From contig NZ_WBKT01000046.1 of the NCBI RefSeq assembly GCF_008868175.1, positions 1-37,905 of the forward strand: a stretch of DNA of 37,905 nucleotides, read 5' to 3'. Numbering within the stretch: position 1 is the first letter of the stretch; each line of letters starts with the position of its first letter. This document shows positions 16,638 to 23,599 of the stretch, one piece after another. Source of the stretch: Micromonospora sp. AMSO31t (GTDB lineage Bacteria > Actinomycetota > Actinomycetes > Mycobacteriales > Micromonosporaceae). The translations under genes were made by a program, and so were the position numbers. Below the pieces are notes generated by a model. The model saw only the letters and a list, made by a program, of their open reading frames with translations. It searched no databases and was not told the DNA's origin.

Positions 16638-16653
16638 TCGTACACCTGTTCGA
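16638..16653. promoter_or_regulatory. LexA (SOS) box-like palindrome
   Basis: TCGTACACCTGTTCGA matches the actinobacterial SOS consensus TCGAAC-N4-GTTCGA at 11 of 12 fixed positions. It abuts the putative -10 (TAGAAT, 16654-16659) of the rightward PPOX gene and lies about 50 bases upstream of dcd. LexA bound here should at least block the rightward promoter. Confidence 0.6.
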
Positions 16654-16665
16654 TAGAATGTCCGC

Positions 16666-17211
16666 ATGGCTTCCTGGTCCGAATTCGCCGCCGACGAGCC
16701 CCGACTCGCCGACGAGATCCGCCTCCTGTTGCAGCAGTACGGGCCGGGTTTCGGCTACCTCGCCACGGTCCGCGCCGACGGCGGCCCGCGCGTGCATCCG
16801 GTCTCCCCGGTCATCACCGACGACGGGCTCTGGTGCTTCGTCATCGACTCGCCCAAGCGTCGCGACCTCGAACGCGACGGCCGCTACGCGCTGCACTCCT
16901 TCCCGCCCGAGGAGAGCGACGACGAGGCCTACGTGGCCGGCCGCGCCCACCCGGTGACCGACCCGGCGACCGTCGCCCGGGTGGCCCGGATCGGCCGGGC
17001 CGCGCCGCAGGGCGACTGGCGGCTGTTCGAGTTCACTGTCGACGTGGCGATGCTGACCCGGCGCGACCAGGTGGCCCGCCCCGGCACCGGCCGGCCCGAG
17101 GTGCGCGTCTGGCTCGACCCGCGGGCCAACGCCCCGGCCCGGCGTGACCCGCTCGCCCCGGAAGGCCGGCGCGGCCGGCACGGCTTCGACACCCGGCGCC
17201 CGGCGGCCTGA
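16666..17211 (+). CDS. Pyridoxamine 5'-phosphate oxidase family (PPOX) flavin/F420-binding protein
   Basis: A 181-residue split-barrel protein. GFGYLATVRADGGPRVHPVSPVI and LWCFVIDSPKRRDLERDGRYALHSFP are typical of actinobacterial PPOX or FDOR proteins that bind FMN, F420 or heme; the exact cofactor and substrate cannot be read. The C-terminus after about residue 145 is basic and Pro/Arg-rich, without a recognised domain. The ATG at 16666 lies six bases after a TAGAAT -10 hexamer and no ribosome binding site fits, so the transcript is probably leaderless. The LexA-like box overlaps this promoter, giving possible DNA-damage control. It ends at a strong hairpin before the convergent metalloprotease gene. 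Confidence 0.85.
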   Translation: MASWSEFAADEPRLADEIRLLLQQYGPGFGYLATVRADGGPRVHPVSPVITDDGLWCFVIDSPKRRDLERDGRYALHSFPPEESDDEAYVAGRAHPVTDPATVARVARIGRAAPQGDWRLFEFTVDVAMLTRRDQVARPGTGRPEVRVWLDPRANAPARRDPLAPEGRRGRHGFDTRRPAA

Positions 17212-17250
17212 CCCCTTACCCGAGGGGCTCCTGCCCGAACAGAGCCGGCG

Positions 17251-17288
17251 CCGGCGCCGGCCCCGTCCGAGGACGGGACCGGCGCCGG
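17251..17288. terminator. Bidirectional terminator between PPOX and metalloprotease genes
   Basis: An 18-bp stem (17251-17268 with 17271-17288) with one G-U pair and a 2-base loop (functionally about four) lies between convergent genes. Confidence 0.85.
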
Positions 17289-17305
17289 TGTGCGGTGCGT
17301 GGCGG

Positions 17306-18289
17306 TCAGGCCGCGCGGTAGGCGTTCCAGGCGGTCAGCATGCGGCTCGCCTGACCAGCGGTGAACTGGTACATGCACGAGTCGTAGGTGTAGTCCATGA
17401 AGTTGGTGATCGGGTCCTTGCCCGTGGCGGTGCAGGTGTCGCGACCGGTCGGGCACTCGAAGGCCGGCGAGGCCTCGGCCGGGGTGTCGGAGACGCTGTC
17501 ACCCGAGCCCGAGCAGCCGCCCTGGAACGTGTGGTAGAGGTTCAGCCAGTGGCCGACCTCGTGGGTGCCGGTGTCGCCCTGGTTGTAGTTGGTCGCGGTG
17601 CCACCCGGCAGCGACTCGCTCAGCGCGACCACACCGTCCATGCTGTTCAGCTTGCGCTGCGGGAAGGTGGCCCAACCAAGCAGGTCGTCGCTCAGCTCGC
17701 CCAGGTAGAGGTTGAGCGTGTTCTTGCCGCCCTCGCGCAGCGAGGTCTTCATCGAGCGCTCGGCAGAAGAGCCCTCGACGATCGGGTACCAGGCGGCGTT
17801 GGTGACGTGGTGCACCTTGGTCAGCTGGAAGCTGAAGGCGGTGACGGCGCCGCCGGTGCCACCGCTGTACGCGTTGTTCAGCACGGCGATCTGCTGGGTC
17901 ACCATCGAGTCCGGGATGTTGCCGCCGGCCCGGGTGCTGTCCCGCTGGATGACGTGGACCACGACGGGAATGGTCACCGTGGCCAGCGGGGTCGCTCCGG
18001 CGCCGGCGCGGAAGTTCGCCCGCTCACGCAGGGCCGCCGTGAGGTCGGCGTCGCGCTCGCGGACCTGCTTGGCGGTCAGCTCGTTCGGGTCCAGCTTGGC
18101 GTGTCCGCCCTTCTTCACCCGCGCGTCCGAGTGGACGTCGGCCGGCTCGGCGCAGGAGCCGGACGGGGCGGCCGAGAAGGCGGAAGCTGCGGGGACGACG
18201 CCTACGGCGGCGGTGCTGAGCAGCAGCGCGAGGGTCGTCGACGCGACGCCGGCGGTACGCCGGGTCAGCAGGTTGGGACGAAGTCCCAT
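17306..18289 (-). CDS. Secreted zinc metalloprotease, M43 (pappalysin/cytophagalysin) family
   Basis: A 327-residue secreted protease. A signal peptide covers about residues 1-38, with RRTAG then a hydrophobic core and AASA. A propeptide-like charged stretch runs to about 100. The metzincin motif HEVGHWLNLYH supplies His243, Glu244, His247 and His253, and the Met-turn is NFMDYTYDSCM with Met298. Four cysteines near the C-terminus (CSGSG, FECP, DTC, DSCM) fit the disulfides of M43 enzymes. The usual Gly in HExxHxxGxxH is Asn250, a known variation in this family. ATG 18289 is the start. It stands alone between a terminator and the tRNA region; the substrate is unknown. Confidence 0.93.
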   Translation of the reverse strand: MGLRPNLLTRRTAGVASTTLALLLSTAAVGVVPAASAFSAAPSGSCAEPADVHSDARVKKGGHAKLDPNELTAKQVRERDADLTAALRERANFRAGAGATPLATVTIPVVVHVIQRDSTRAGGNIPDSMVTQQIAVLNNAYSGGTGGAVTAFSFQLTKVHHVTNAAWYPIVEGSSAERSMKTSLREGGKNTLNLYLGELSDDLLGWATFPQRKLNSMDGVVALSESLPGGTATNYNQGDTGTHEVGHWLNLYHTFQGGCSGSGDSVSDTPAEASPAFECPTGRDTCTATGKDPITNFMDYTYDSCMYQFTAGQASRMLTAWNAYRAA

Positions 18290-18486
18290 GGGCCCACCTC
18301 TTTCTGCGGGCGCGACAGGGGGTATGTCACGGTCGGAGAACGTGGAGGAGACGGTACATCCGATCGAAGCATTTGAGAACGACCATATGTTGCCGTGGTG
18401 AAACTTGTTCCTGGTAGCCGGCGGGCCGCCGCTCCGGGGTACCTGGGTGCACGGAGGTGGTGACCTCCTGTACAGTGGTGCCGCCT

Positions 18487-18560
18487 GCGGGTGTAGTTCA
18501 ATGGCAGAACATCAGCTTCCCAAGCTGACAGTGCGGGTTCGATTCCCGTCACCCGCTCCA
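18487..18560 (+). tRNA. tRNA-Gly (anticodon CCC), CCA encoded
   Basis: A full cloverleaf is readable: acceptor GCGGGTG (18487-18493) pairs with CACCCGC, the anticodon stem is TCAGC/GCTGA around loop TTCCCAA, and the T-arm contains GGTTCGATTCC. The middle three bases of the anticodon loop are CCC, reading GGG. CCA is encoded at 18558-18560. TACAGT at 18471-18476 is a plausible -10. Its 3' half is the attachment site of the adjacent island. Confidence 0.96.
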
Positions 18561-18563
18561 CAC
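18517..18563 (+). repeat. attL: tRNA-Gly 3' half, copy 1 of a 47-bp direct repeat
   Basis: These 47 bases, from the anticodon loop to three bases past CCA, recur exactly at 23213-23259. This is the standard footprint of tyrosine-recombinase integration into a tRNA gene: the element restores the tRNA and displaces the old 3' end to its far side. Confidence 0.93.
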
Positions 18564-18566
18564 ACA

Positions 18567-18603
18567 GAAGCCCTGGTCAGGACAGACGTCCCGCCAGGGC
18601 TTC
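18567..18603 (+). terminator. Hairpin downstream of the tRNA-Gly gene
   Basis: GAAGCCCTGG (18567-18576) pairs with CCAGGGCTTC (18594-18603), with an inner GGAC/GTCC pairing. It follows the tRNA directly. A related but diverged hairpin follows attR (23262-23298), so this copy came in with the element. Confidence 0.75.
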
Positions 18604-18634
18604 CGTGGTTCTAGGTCATGCTGAAACAGGGATG

Positions 18635-18653
18635 GGCCATTAGCGGGCCATTA
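18635..18653. repeat. Inner 19-bp direct repeat, copy 1
   Basis: GGCCATTAGCGGGCCATTA occurs here and at 23110-23128, about 75 to 85 bp inside each island end. Each copy contains GGCCATTA twice, 11 bases apart. This copy overlaps the integrase stop codon. It may be an arm-type integrase or excisionase binding site. Confidence 0.8.
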
Positions 18654-19274
18654 GCTCGCCTCGGCGGCCGGTCCGTCGCCCTCGGCAACCCGCTTGACCT
18701 TGCGCTTGCTCGGCTTGCGCCGGGCAGCCTTTACCGCCTTGTCGATCGCGTCGGCGATGCCCTGGTCGGCCTCCCGATTGGCGTGCTGGTAGATCAGCGC
18801 GGCACGCGGACTGTCGTGCCCCATCCGCGCCATGATGTCGCGCAAGCTCGCGCCTGGTGCCCGCGACGCGAGGGTGTTGCCGGTGTGCCGCAGGTCGTGG
18901 AAGTGCAGCCCGGCCGCGCCGATCGCCGCGACCGCCTCGGGCCACTTGACCAGCTTGTTGAAGTTGCCGCGCCAGAGGTTCCGGCCGCTCTCGCCGGTGA
19001 ACACAAACGCCTCGGATGCCTCGCCGACGTGGCTGCCCATGTGCTGTTTCAGCACAGGTAGAGCCGCCTTGGGGAGGGCTACGGTCCGTGCGCCGGCCCG
19101 TGACTTTGGCGGGCCGAGGATCAGGCCGGTTCCCCGGTGCTCTACGAACGCCTGTCGCACCCGCACCGTGCCGGCCGACAGGTCGACGTCGCAGCGTTGC
19201 AGGGCGACTGCCTCGCCCCACCGCAGGCATCCGAACGTCGTGACCAGGATCAGCGCCCGGAAACGCTCCGGCAT
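18651..19274 (-). pseudogene. Tyrosine site-specific integrase, N-terminally truncated
   Basis: The catalytic domain of a phage-type integrase: Arg18 (GCLRWGEA), a candidate Lys57, His126 and Arg129 (HFHDLRHTG), His153 (MGHDSPRAA) and Tyr162 (IYQHAN), numbered from ATG 19274. The whole core is intact, but relatives are about 370-400 residues and carry a SAM-like DNA-binding half first. Here that half, about 170 residues, is missing. Integrase-like residues continue a little upstream of the ATG (LAERMPERF), then an in-frame stop lies at 19314-19316 and the DNA becomes HAD sequence read the other way. It therefore probably cannot catalyse integration. It presumably once drove insertion at the tRNA-Gly site beside it. 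Confidence 0.85.
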
Positions 19275-19288
19275 CCGCTCGGCCAGCG

Positions 19289-19894
19289 GCCGAACTGGTT
19301 GCGCTGCTCGAAGTCAAGAGCGTCGCCATGCCGCCGGAGGTACGCGGCGAGGGCGACCCTCTTGCCGTACTGCGATGGGTTGGCGAGACGTGCTCGCACG
19401 ACCTGACGACAGCAGTCGAGGAAGCGCTATGTGCGTCCGAGTTGCAGGCTGCCCGTGTCGCGGTACCTACACCATTCGGGCGTGAGGTGATCCTCGGTGC
19501 GCACGCGCGCGGCTTGCCGGTCGCCGTCGTGAGCAACAACTCGGCAACGGCGATCGAGGCATACCTGACGGCGCATGATTTGGCTACGTACGTCGCGCCG
19601 ATCATCGGCCGGGCGTACGCGGATCCGAGGCGGATGAAGCCGAATCCCGGGCCGGTCCTCGATGCGGTCCGCGCCCTCGGGGTCGCGCCGGGGCGTTGCA
19701 CGCTGGTCGGCGACTCACTCTCCGATATCGAGGCGGCCCATGCCGCCGGGGCCGCCGCAATCGGCTTCGCCAATAGAGCGGAGAAGATCGACGCCTTCAC
19801 GACGGCAGACGTCGTCGTGACGTCCATGGCGGATATTCCTGACGCGCTGTCTCCGGTGTCCCCCGTGTCCCCGGTGTCCCCAAAGACGGACTGA
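19289..19894 (+). pseudogene. HAD-family hydrolase, N-terminally truncated
   Basis: From about 19289 the frame reads as an actinobacterial HAD phosphatase: PPEVRGEGDPLAVLRW, motif II AVVSNNS, motif III Lys in RMKPNPGPV, and motif IV LVGDSLSDIEAAHAAG. Motif I, the DxDG nucleophile loop that makes the phospho-aspartyl intermediate, is absent because the first 30 or so residues are gone. ATG 19328 could give a 188-residue protein, which should be inactive. The missing start lies at the same junction where the integrase loses its N-terminus. The C-terminus has a short SPVSPVSPVSP repeat made by 9-base tandem units. Substrate unknown. Confidence 0.75.
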
Positions 19895-20164
19895 CCTGCC
19901 GAAACCAGGGGGACAGCACAGACGATTGGTGCCCTCAGGGGAGCGCAGTCACTAACGTGTCGGCATTGCGACAGAGAACCCGTGATTCCGACTTGATGTT
20001 GGTGGTTATGTCGTCATGGCGGCATTCCGCCCGTTGGACGCCGGCCAATAGCTGATGGAATGTCGTCGCCACTGTTGCGATGTAGTTGAACATCGTTATA
20101 AGGTCATCTACCTTCTGGGCACAGACTGTAAGCAAAAGGCCGAGTCGGCAGGGGTGACGCTTTC

Positions 20165-21952
20165 GTGGTTTCGATTCACAAGTCGCTTTCCAGCATGCTG
20201 GCAGCCAAAAAATTCGAGCCGTACATACGCTACATCAGGTTCCCGCTTTTTCGGAACTTGAGGCCCGGCCTTCAGATTGACTTTACTCACCCGATTACGG
20301 CCCTTGTTGGCCCCAACGGGTCTAACAAGACTGCAATTCTGCGAGCGTTACAGGGATGTCCCGACTACTACGACTTGGGTCAATACTGGTATTCCACATC
20401 ACTCGATCCCATTTCCGAGAATGAGCGCCATCGTTTCATTCACGGCTTGTGGGCTCCCAGTGCTGGCGAAGTTGTAGAGGCCATCAAGACCCGAATTCGG
20501 CGTGGCGATAACCCCGACGCTTGGGAGCCTTCACGGCCACTGCTTCAAGATGGGATGAAGCGTATGCCCAAGCTTGCCGATGGCGAGGAGCCGTCGCCCG
20601 ATAGAACTAAAACACGCTGGAAAGCAGTTCAGAAGAAAGTAACCTATATCGACTTCCGGTCTGAGCTGTCAGCTTACGACAAATTCTTCTTCCACGCTCC
20701 GGCTCGGCCGGGCAAAACTACCCTAGCGGAACGCAAGGCATTTATTCGCCGAAAGTCTCCGCACATGGCCCTGTCCTTGAAAACGGGTAGGCGCCAACAC
20801 GATCATTTCCAAGTGCAACGTATCGCAGAACGCGCACACGACGTCACAGAGCTGCAATTACGGGCCATATCGGAAATACTCGGGCGGCGCTATGATTCTA
20901 TTCGCGTAATGGCTCACCGGTATTTTGATGTGGACGGTCATACGGTCCTGCTGAAATCCTTCGGGCACAGGTACTCCGAGGCGTTTGCCGGCAGTGGTGA
21001 GTTTGCGGTTGTGATGCTGGTAAGGGCAGTGACTAATTCCCCCCCTTGCTCGCTAATATTGCTCGATGAACCCGAGGTCTCTCTTCATCCAGGCGCTCAA
21101 ATAAAGTTGATGGATTTTCTTGCCGAGCAAGCCAAGACGCATCGCCATCAAATTGTTCTCTCTACACACGCACCGGAAATTATCCGGGACCTGCCGCCGA
21201 ACGCAATCAAGGTCTTCCATCCGTCCGAGACGGACGGCCGAGTCAACCTCATCAGCCAGGAGTCGGACTCGTCAGAGGCCTTCTTCCGGTTGGGTGTCCG
21301 ACTTCCCCAGGATAAGACCATCTTCGTCGAAGACTTGCTAGCGGCAGCCATAGTAAGACGCGCAATGCAGCCGCTCGGAGAGGCGGCGAACTCTCAAGTT
21401 GCGATAACGCCACTGCCTGGTGGGACTAACTCTATTCAGACTCGCTTCGTTCCATCTTTTTCCCTAGCAGGGAATGAAAATTATCTCGTAATGCTCGACG
21501 GTGATCAGCGACCACAGGAACCCACTCCCGAAGCATCTGCCGTTCCTGACGGGGACATGGAAGAGACAGTCTCGAAGGCTCTCAACGGCAAGCCGCAACT
21601 TTCGCCAGACGGGGCGGGGGGAGTCGCTAACGAGGCCCAGAAATTGAAGCAATTGAAGATGGTGTTGAATTGGGTCAGAGAAAACGTTGATTACTTTCCC
21701 GGGCTGACGCCTGAGGGCCTGCTGCTCAAGATGGAGGGTCGCGAGAACCCCGACGCCGATGCTAAGATCACGAAGGCCATCTGGGTTGAGAGGACGACTG
21801 ATGCGTTGCAAAGGCCATCTTGGCAGCCCGTGACCTCGGAAGAGGTGCTGGCAGAGCAGGAGCGGGCACTGGCGAACGTATCAACTGAAACGCCGGAGAT
21901 GGCTGAGATTAGGGCTCGGGTCAAGCGTTTTCTCCAGAAGGGCACTAAGTGA
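20165..21952 (+). CDS. ABC-type AAA ATPase with OLD-like Toprim nuclease C-terminus
   Basis: A 595-residue predicted ATP-dependent nuclease. The ATPase half has Walker A GPNGSNKT (49-56, Lys55), an SGSGE-like signature AGSGEF (275-280), Walker B LILLDEPEVSLHPG (Asp301, Glu302) and switch His335 (STHAPEII). The middle (60-270) is a long insertion without recognised motifs. The C-terminal part shows Toprim-like residues: Glu389 in IFVED and Asp445/Asp447 in VMLDGD, as in the OLD family where they bind metal and cut DNA. OLD-type proteins often act in phage defence. GTG 20165 follows GGCAGGGG. The gene has TTA codons and lower GC than the chromosome. It lies 7 bases before the methyltransferase, so they are probably co-translated. 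Toprim assignment is moderate. Confidence 0.8.
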   Translation: MVSIHKSLSSMLAAKKFEPYIRYIRFPLFRNLRPGLQIDFTHPITALVGPNGSNKTAILRALQGCPDYYDLGQYWYSTSLDPISENERHRFIHGLWAPSAGEVVEAIKTRIRRGDNPDAWEPSRPLLQDGMKRMPKLADGEEPSPDRTKTRWKAVQKKVTYIDFRSELSAYDKFFFHAPARPGKTTLAERKAFIRRKSPHMALSLKTGRRQHDHFQVQRIAERAHDVTELQLRAISEILGRRYDSIRVMAHRYFDVDGHTVLLKSFGHRYSEAFAGSGEFAVVMLVRAVTNSPPCSLILLDEPEVSLHPGAQIKLMDFLAEQAKTHRHQIVLSTHAPEIIRDLPPNAIKVFHPSETDGRVNLISQESDSSEAFFRLGVRLPQDKTIFVEDLLAAAIVRRAMQPLGEAANSQVAITPLPGGTNSIQTRFVPSFSLAGNENYLVMLDGDQRPQEPTPEASAVPDGDMEETVSKALNGKPQLSPDGAGGVANEAQKLKQLKMVLNWVRENVDYFPGLTPEGLLLKMEGRENPDADAKITKAIWVERTTDALQRPSWQPVTSEEVLAEQERALANVSTETPEMAEIRARVKRFLQKGTK

Positions 21953-21959
21953 GGCGGCC

Positions 21960-23033
21960 GTGAAGGTCTCTGTGGTGGACTTCTTCTCCGGATGCGGTGG
22001 AACCAGTCTCGGATTCCGCAATGCTGGAATGTCCATCCTAGCCGGGATCGACAACGATCCCAACGCTGCTGCCACGTACCGCCGGAACTTCCCTGAGGCG
22101 AAATTTTTCGAGCGCGATATCCGTGAGATGTCGGTAGCCGAAGTAAAGAAGGTGCTGCCGCGCTCAGGCAAGATCTTATTCTCGGGCTGCGCGCCATGCC
22201 AGCCGTTCTCGAAACAGAATCGAGGCCGAGATGACAATGATCCTCGCCGATCACTGCTGACGGAATTTGAACGATTCGTTGTCGCCTTGAAGCCTGATTA
22301 TGTGGTGGTCGAAAATGTCCCGGGAATGCAGAAGGTCGGGATGGATGGCCCGCTAGGGCGGTTCATCGCCGCACTTGAAGCCGCCGGTTACAAAGTAGAA
22401 TGTAAAGTTCTTGATGCCTCACATTTCGGCGTTCCGCAACGGCGGCTGCGTCTGGTCCTAGTCGCTGCGCTGGGCGATGCGGCTCCCATGCCTAACCCTA
22501 CTCATGGCGGGAAGCGTCAGCCGTTAAGCACAGTTCGAGATTGGATCCGCGATCTACCCCAGATCGCCGCTGGCGAGACACATCCGGATGATCCGGACCA
22601 CGCAGCCATGTCGCTCTCGGAACTTAACTACCGGAGGATGCTGGCCACCCCAGAGGGGGGCGGGCGAGAGAGCTGGGAAGAGGATCTGCTCCTGAACTGT
22701 CATCAGGGACATGCCGGTCACACCGATGTATACGGCCGTTTGGCCTGGGATCGCCCCGCTTCCGCAATGACGACTCGCTGCCTAAGCTACTCCAACGGTA
22801 GGTACGGCCACCCCGACCAACATCGGGCAATCAGTTTGCGCGAGGCGGCAATCCTTCAAACTTTCCCACGTGACTTCCGGTTCTCCGGAACGCTCACCTC
22901 GCGGGGAAGGCAGGTCGGCAACGCCGTTCCTCCACTGCTTGCACAGCGGGTCGCCGAGGCAATCTTGGCAATGCCCCGCAGCCGAGGACGCCGAACACCT
23001 CTCACGCAGCGTGCTGAGGTAGTTCCGGCCTAG
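21960..23033 (+). CDS. DNA (cytosine-5-)-methyltransferase
   Basis: A complete 357-residue m5C methyltransferase transferring methyl from SAM to cytosine in a specific DNA site. Motifs in order: I DFFSGCGGTSLGF (SAM binding), IV GCAPCQPFS with catalytic Cys80, VI VENVPG with Glu118, VIII QRRLRLVLVAA, a target-recognition region at about 185-290, IX REAAILQTFP and X GNAVPPLLA. Recognition specificity cannot be predicted. GTG 21960 lies 7 bases after the ATPase stop, with GAGGCG upstream. No companion endonuclease or Vsr gene is seen, so it is either a solitary enzyme or protects the host from the ATPase-Toprim partner. A TTA codon at 22176 and lower GC mark it as acquired. Confidence 0.95.
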   Translation: MKVSVVDFFSGCGGTSLGFRNAGMSILAGIDNDPNAAATYRRNFPEAKFFERDIREMSVAEVKKVLPRSGKILFSGCAPCQPFSKQNRGRDDNDPRRSLLTEFERFVVALKPDYVVVENVPGMQKVGMDGPLGRFIAALEAAGYKVECKVLDASHFGVPQRRLRLVLVAALGDAAPMPNPTHGGKRQPLSTVRDWIRDLPQIAAGETHPDDPDHAAMSLSELNYRRMLATPEGGGRESWEEDLLLNCHQGHAGHTDVYGRLAWDRPASAMTTRCLSYSNGRYGHPDQHRAISLREAAILQTFPRDFRFSGTLTSRGRQVGNAVPPLLAQRVAEAILAMPRSRGRRTPLTQRAEVVPA

Positions 23034-23109
23034 CTCGGCGCACGACGGGGTAGAAGCCACCGGTCTCCTGAGCGATTCAGCGGTGACAAGCGGGCTAGCT
23101 CAAGATCTA

Positions 23110-23128
23110 GGCCATTAGCGGGCCATTA
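23110..23128. repeat. Inner 19-bp direct repeat, copy 2
   Basis: GGCCATTAGCGGGCCATTA, identical to 18635-18653, lies in noncoding DNA 85 bases before attR. The surrounding bases differ from copy 1, so this is a discrete short repeat and not a large duplication. Confidence 0.8.
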
Positions 23129-23212
23129 CGGCGGGCCACGTGAGGTCACTCCAGGACAATCGATCTCCCGCTGAACTGGCCAGCAGGAGAGTCATCAGCG
23201 GCTCTTGTACGG

Positions 23213-23259
23213 TTCCCAAGCTGACAGTGCGGGTTCGATTCCCGTCACCCGCTCCACAC
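23213..23259 (+). repeat. attR: displaced tRNA-Gly 3' half, copy 2 of the 47-bp repeat
   Basis: Identical to 18517-18563. No tRNA 5' half precedes it, so it is not a working tRNA. It marks the right end of the island and should be the original chromosomal 3' end of the tRNA-Gly gene. Confidence 0.93.
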
Positions 23260-23261
23260 GA

Positions 23262-23298
23262 AAGGCCCTGGTCAGGACGCGAGTCCAGCCGGGGCCTT
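23262..23298 (+). terminator. Original tRNA-Gly terminator, now stranded after attR
   Basis: AAGGCCCTGG (23262-23271) pairs with CCGGGGCCTT (23289-23298) with one G-U pair, enclosing GGAC/GTCC. It shares the order and GCCCTGGTCAGGAC with the hairpin at 18567 but differs elsewhere. Confidence 0.7.
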
Positions 23299-23599
23299 CG
23301 ACTTTCAAGATCGGCCATCGCAGTGTTGGCAAGCGGGAGCTAACCTCTCGGCCATCAGAGCTATCAAGCCGTGGCATCTCTCGGTCCTGGCAATCTGCTG
23401 CCTGTTGCCGACGATCGCGGCGATCGTCGGCGGGGTCTGGGCGGTTCGCCGCTCCCACAACCGTCGCTGGCCGCGAGACTCGGACGCGCTGTCCGCGCTC
23501 GCCTTCGCGCCGCGTAACGAGCGACAGCACCACAGCGGGCCGTCGTCGGCACGTCGGAGGCGACCGGATGGCGGAGTGTTGCCGGCGACTGTCGACGCG
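23299..23599. other. Gene-poor stretch with a possible small membrane-protein remnant
   Basis: No convincing gene is seen. In one frame, bases about 23356-23460 read IKPWHLSVLAICCLLP then a hydrophobic helix and basic residues, like small PWHL-type membrane proteins of actinomycetes, but the expected start is ATC and no ATG or GTG fits. It looks like a decayed or mis-started small gene. Confidence 0.35.

Larger units (their letters stand above)
18517..23259. mobile_element. Degenerate genomic island integrated in tRNA-Gly
   Basis: About 4.7 kb lies between perfect 47-bp tRNA-derived repeats. An integrase remnant sits beside attL on the opposite strand, the usual arrangement. The island contains a truncated integrase, a truncated HAD gene, an ATPase-Toprim gene and a cytosine methyltransferase. 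Base composition differs: 31 of 60 bases at 20341-20400 are G or C, against 47 of 60 at 9181-9240. TTA leucine codons occur at 20348, 20858 and 22176. No replication, transfer or excision gene is visible, so it is probably immobile alone. Confidence 0.92.

Noticed and set aside
20165..23033. Ordinary type II restriction-modification system
   Set aside because: The methyltransferase is complete but there is no separate endonuclease gene and the neighbour is an ABC-ATPase with a Toprim-like end.
18517..23259. Functional actinomycete integrative and conjugative element
   Set aside because: No replication initiator, FtsK-like transfer gene or excisionase is visible and the integrase is truncated.
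23213..23259. Second tRNA-Gly gene
   Set aside because: Only the 3' half is present; the acceptor and D-arm 5' half are missing.
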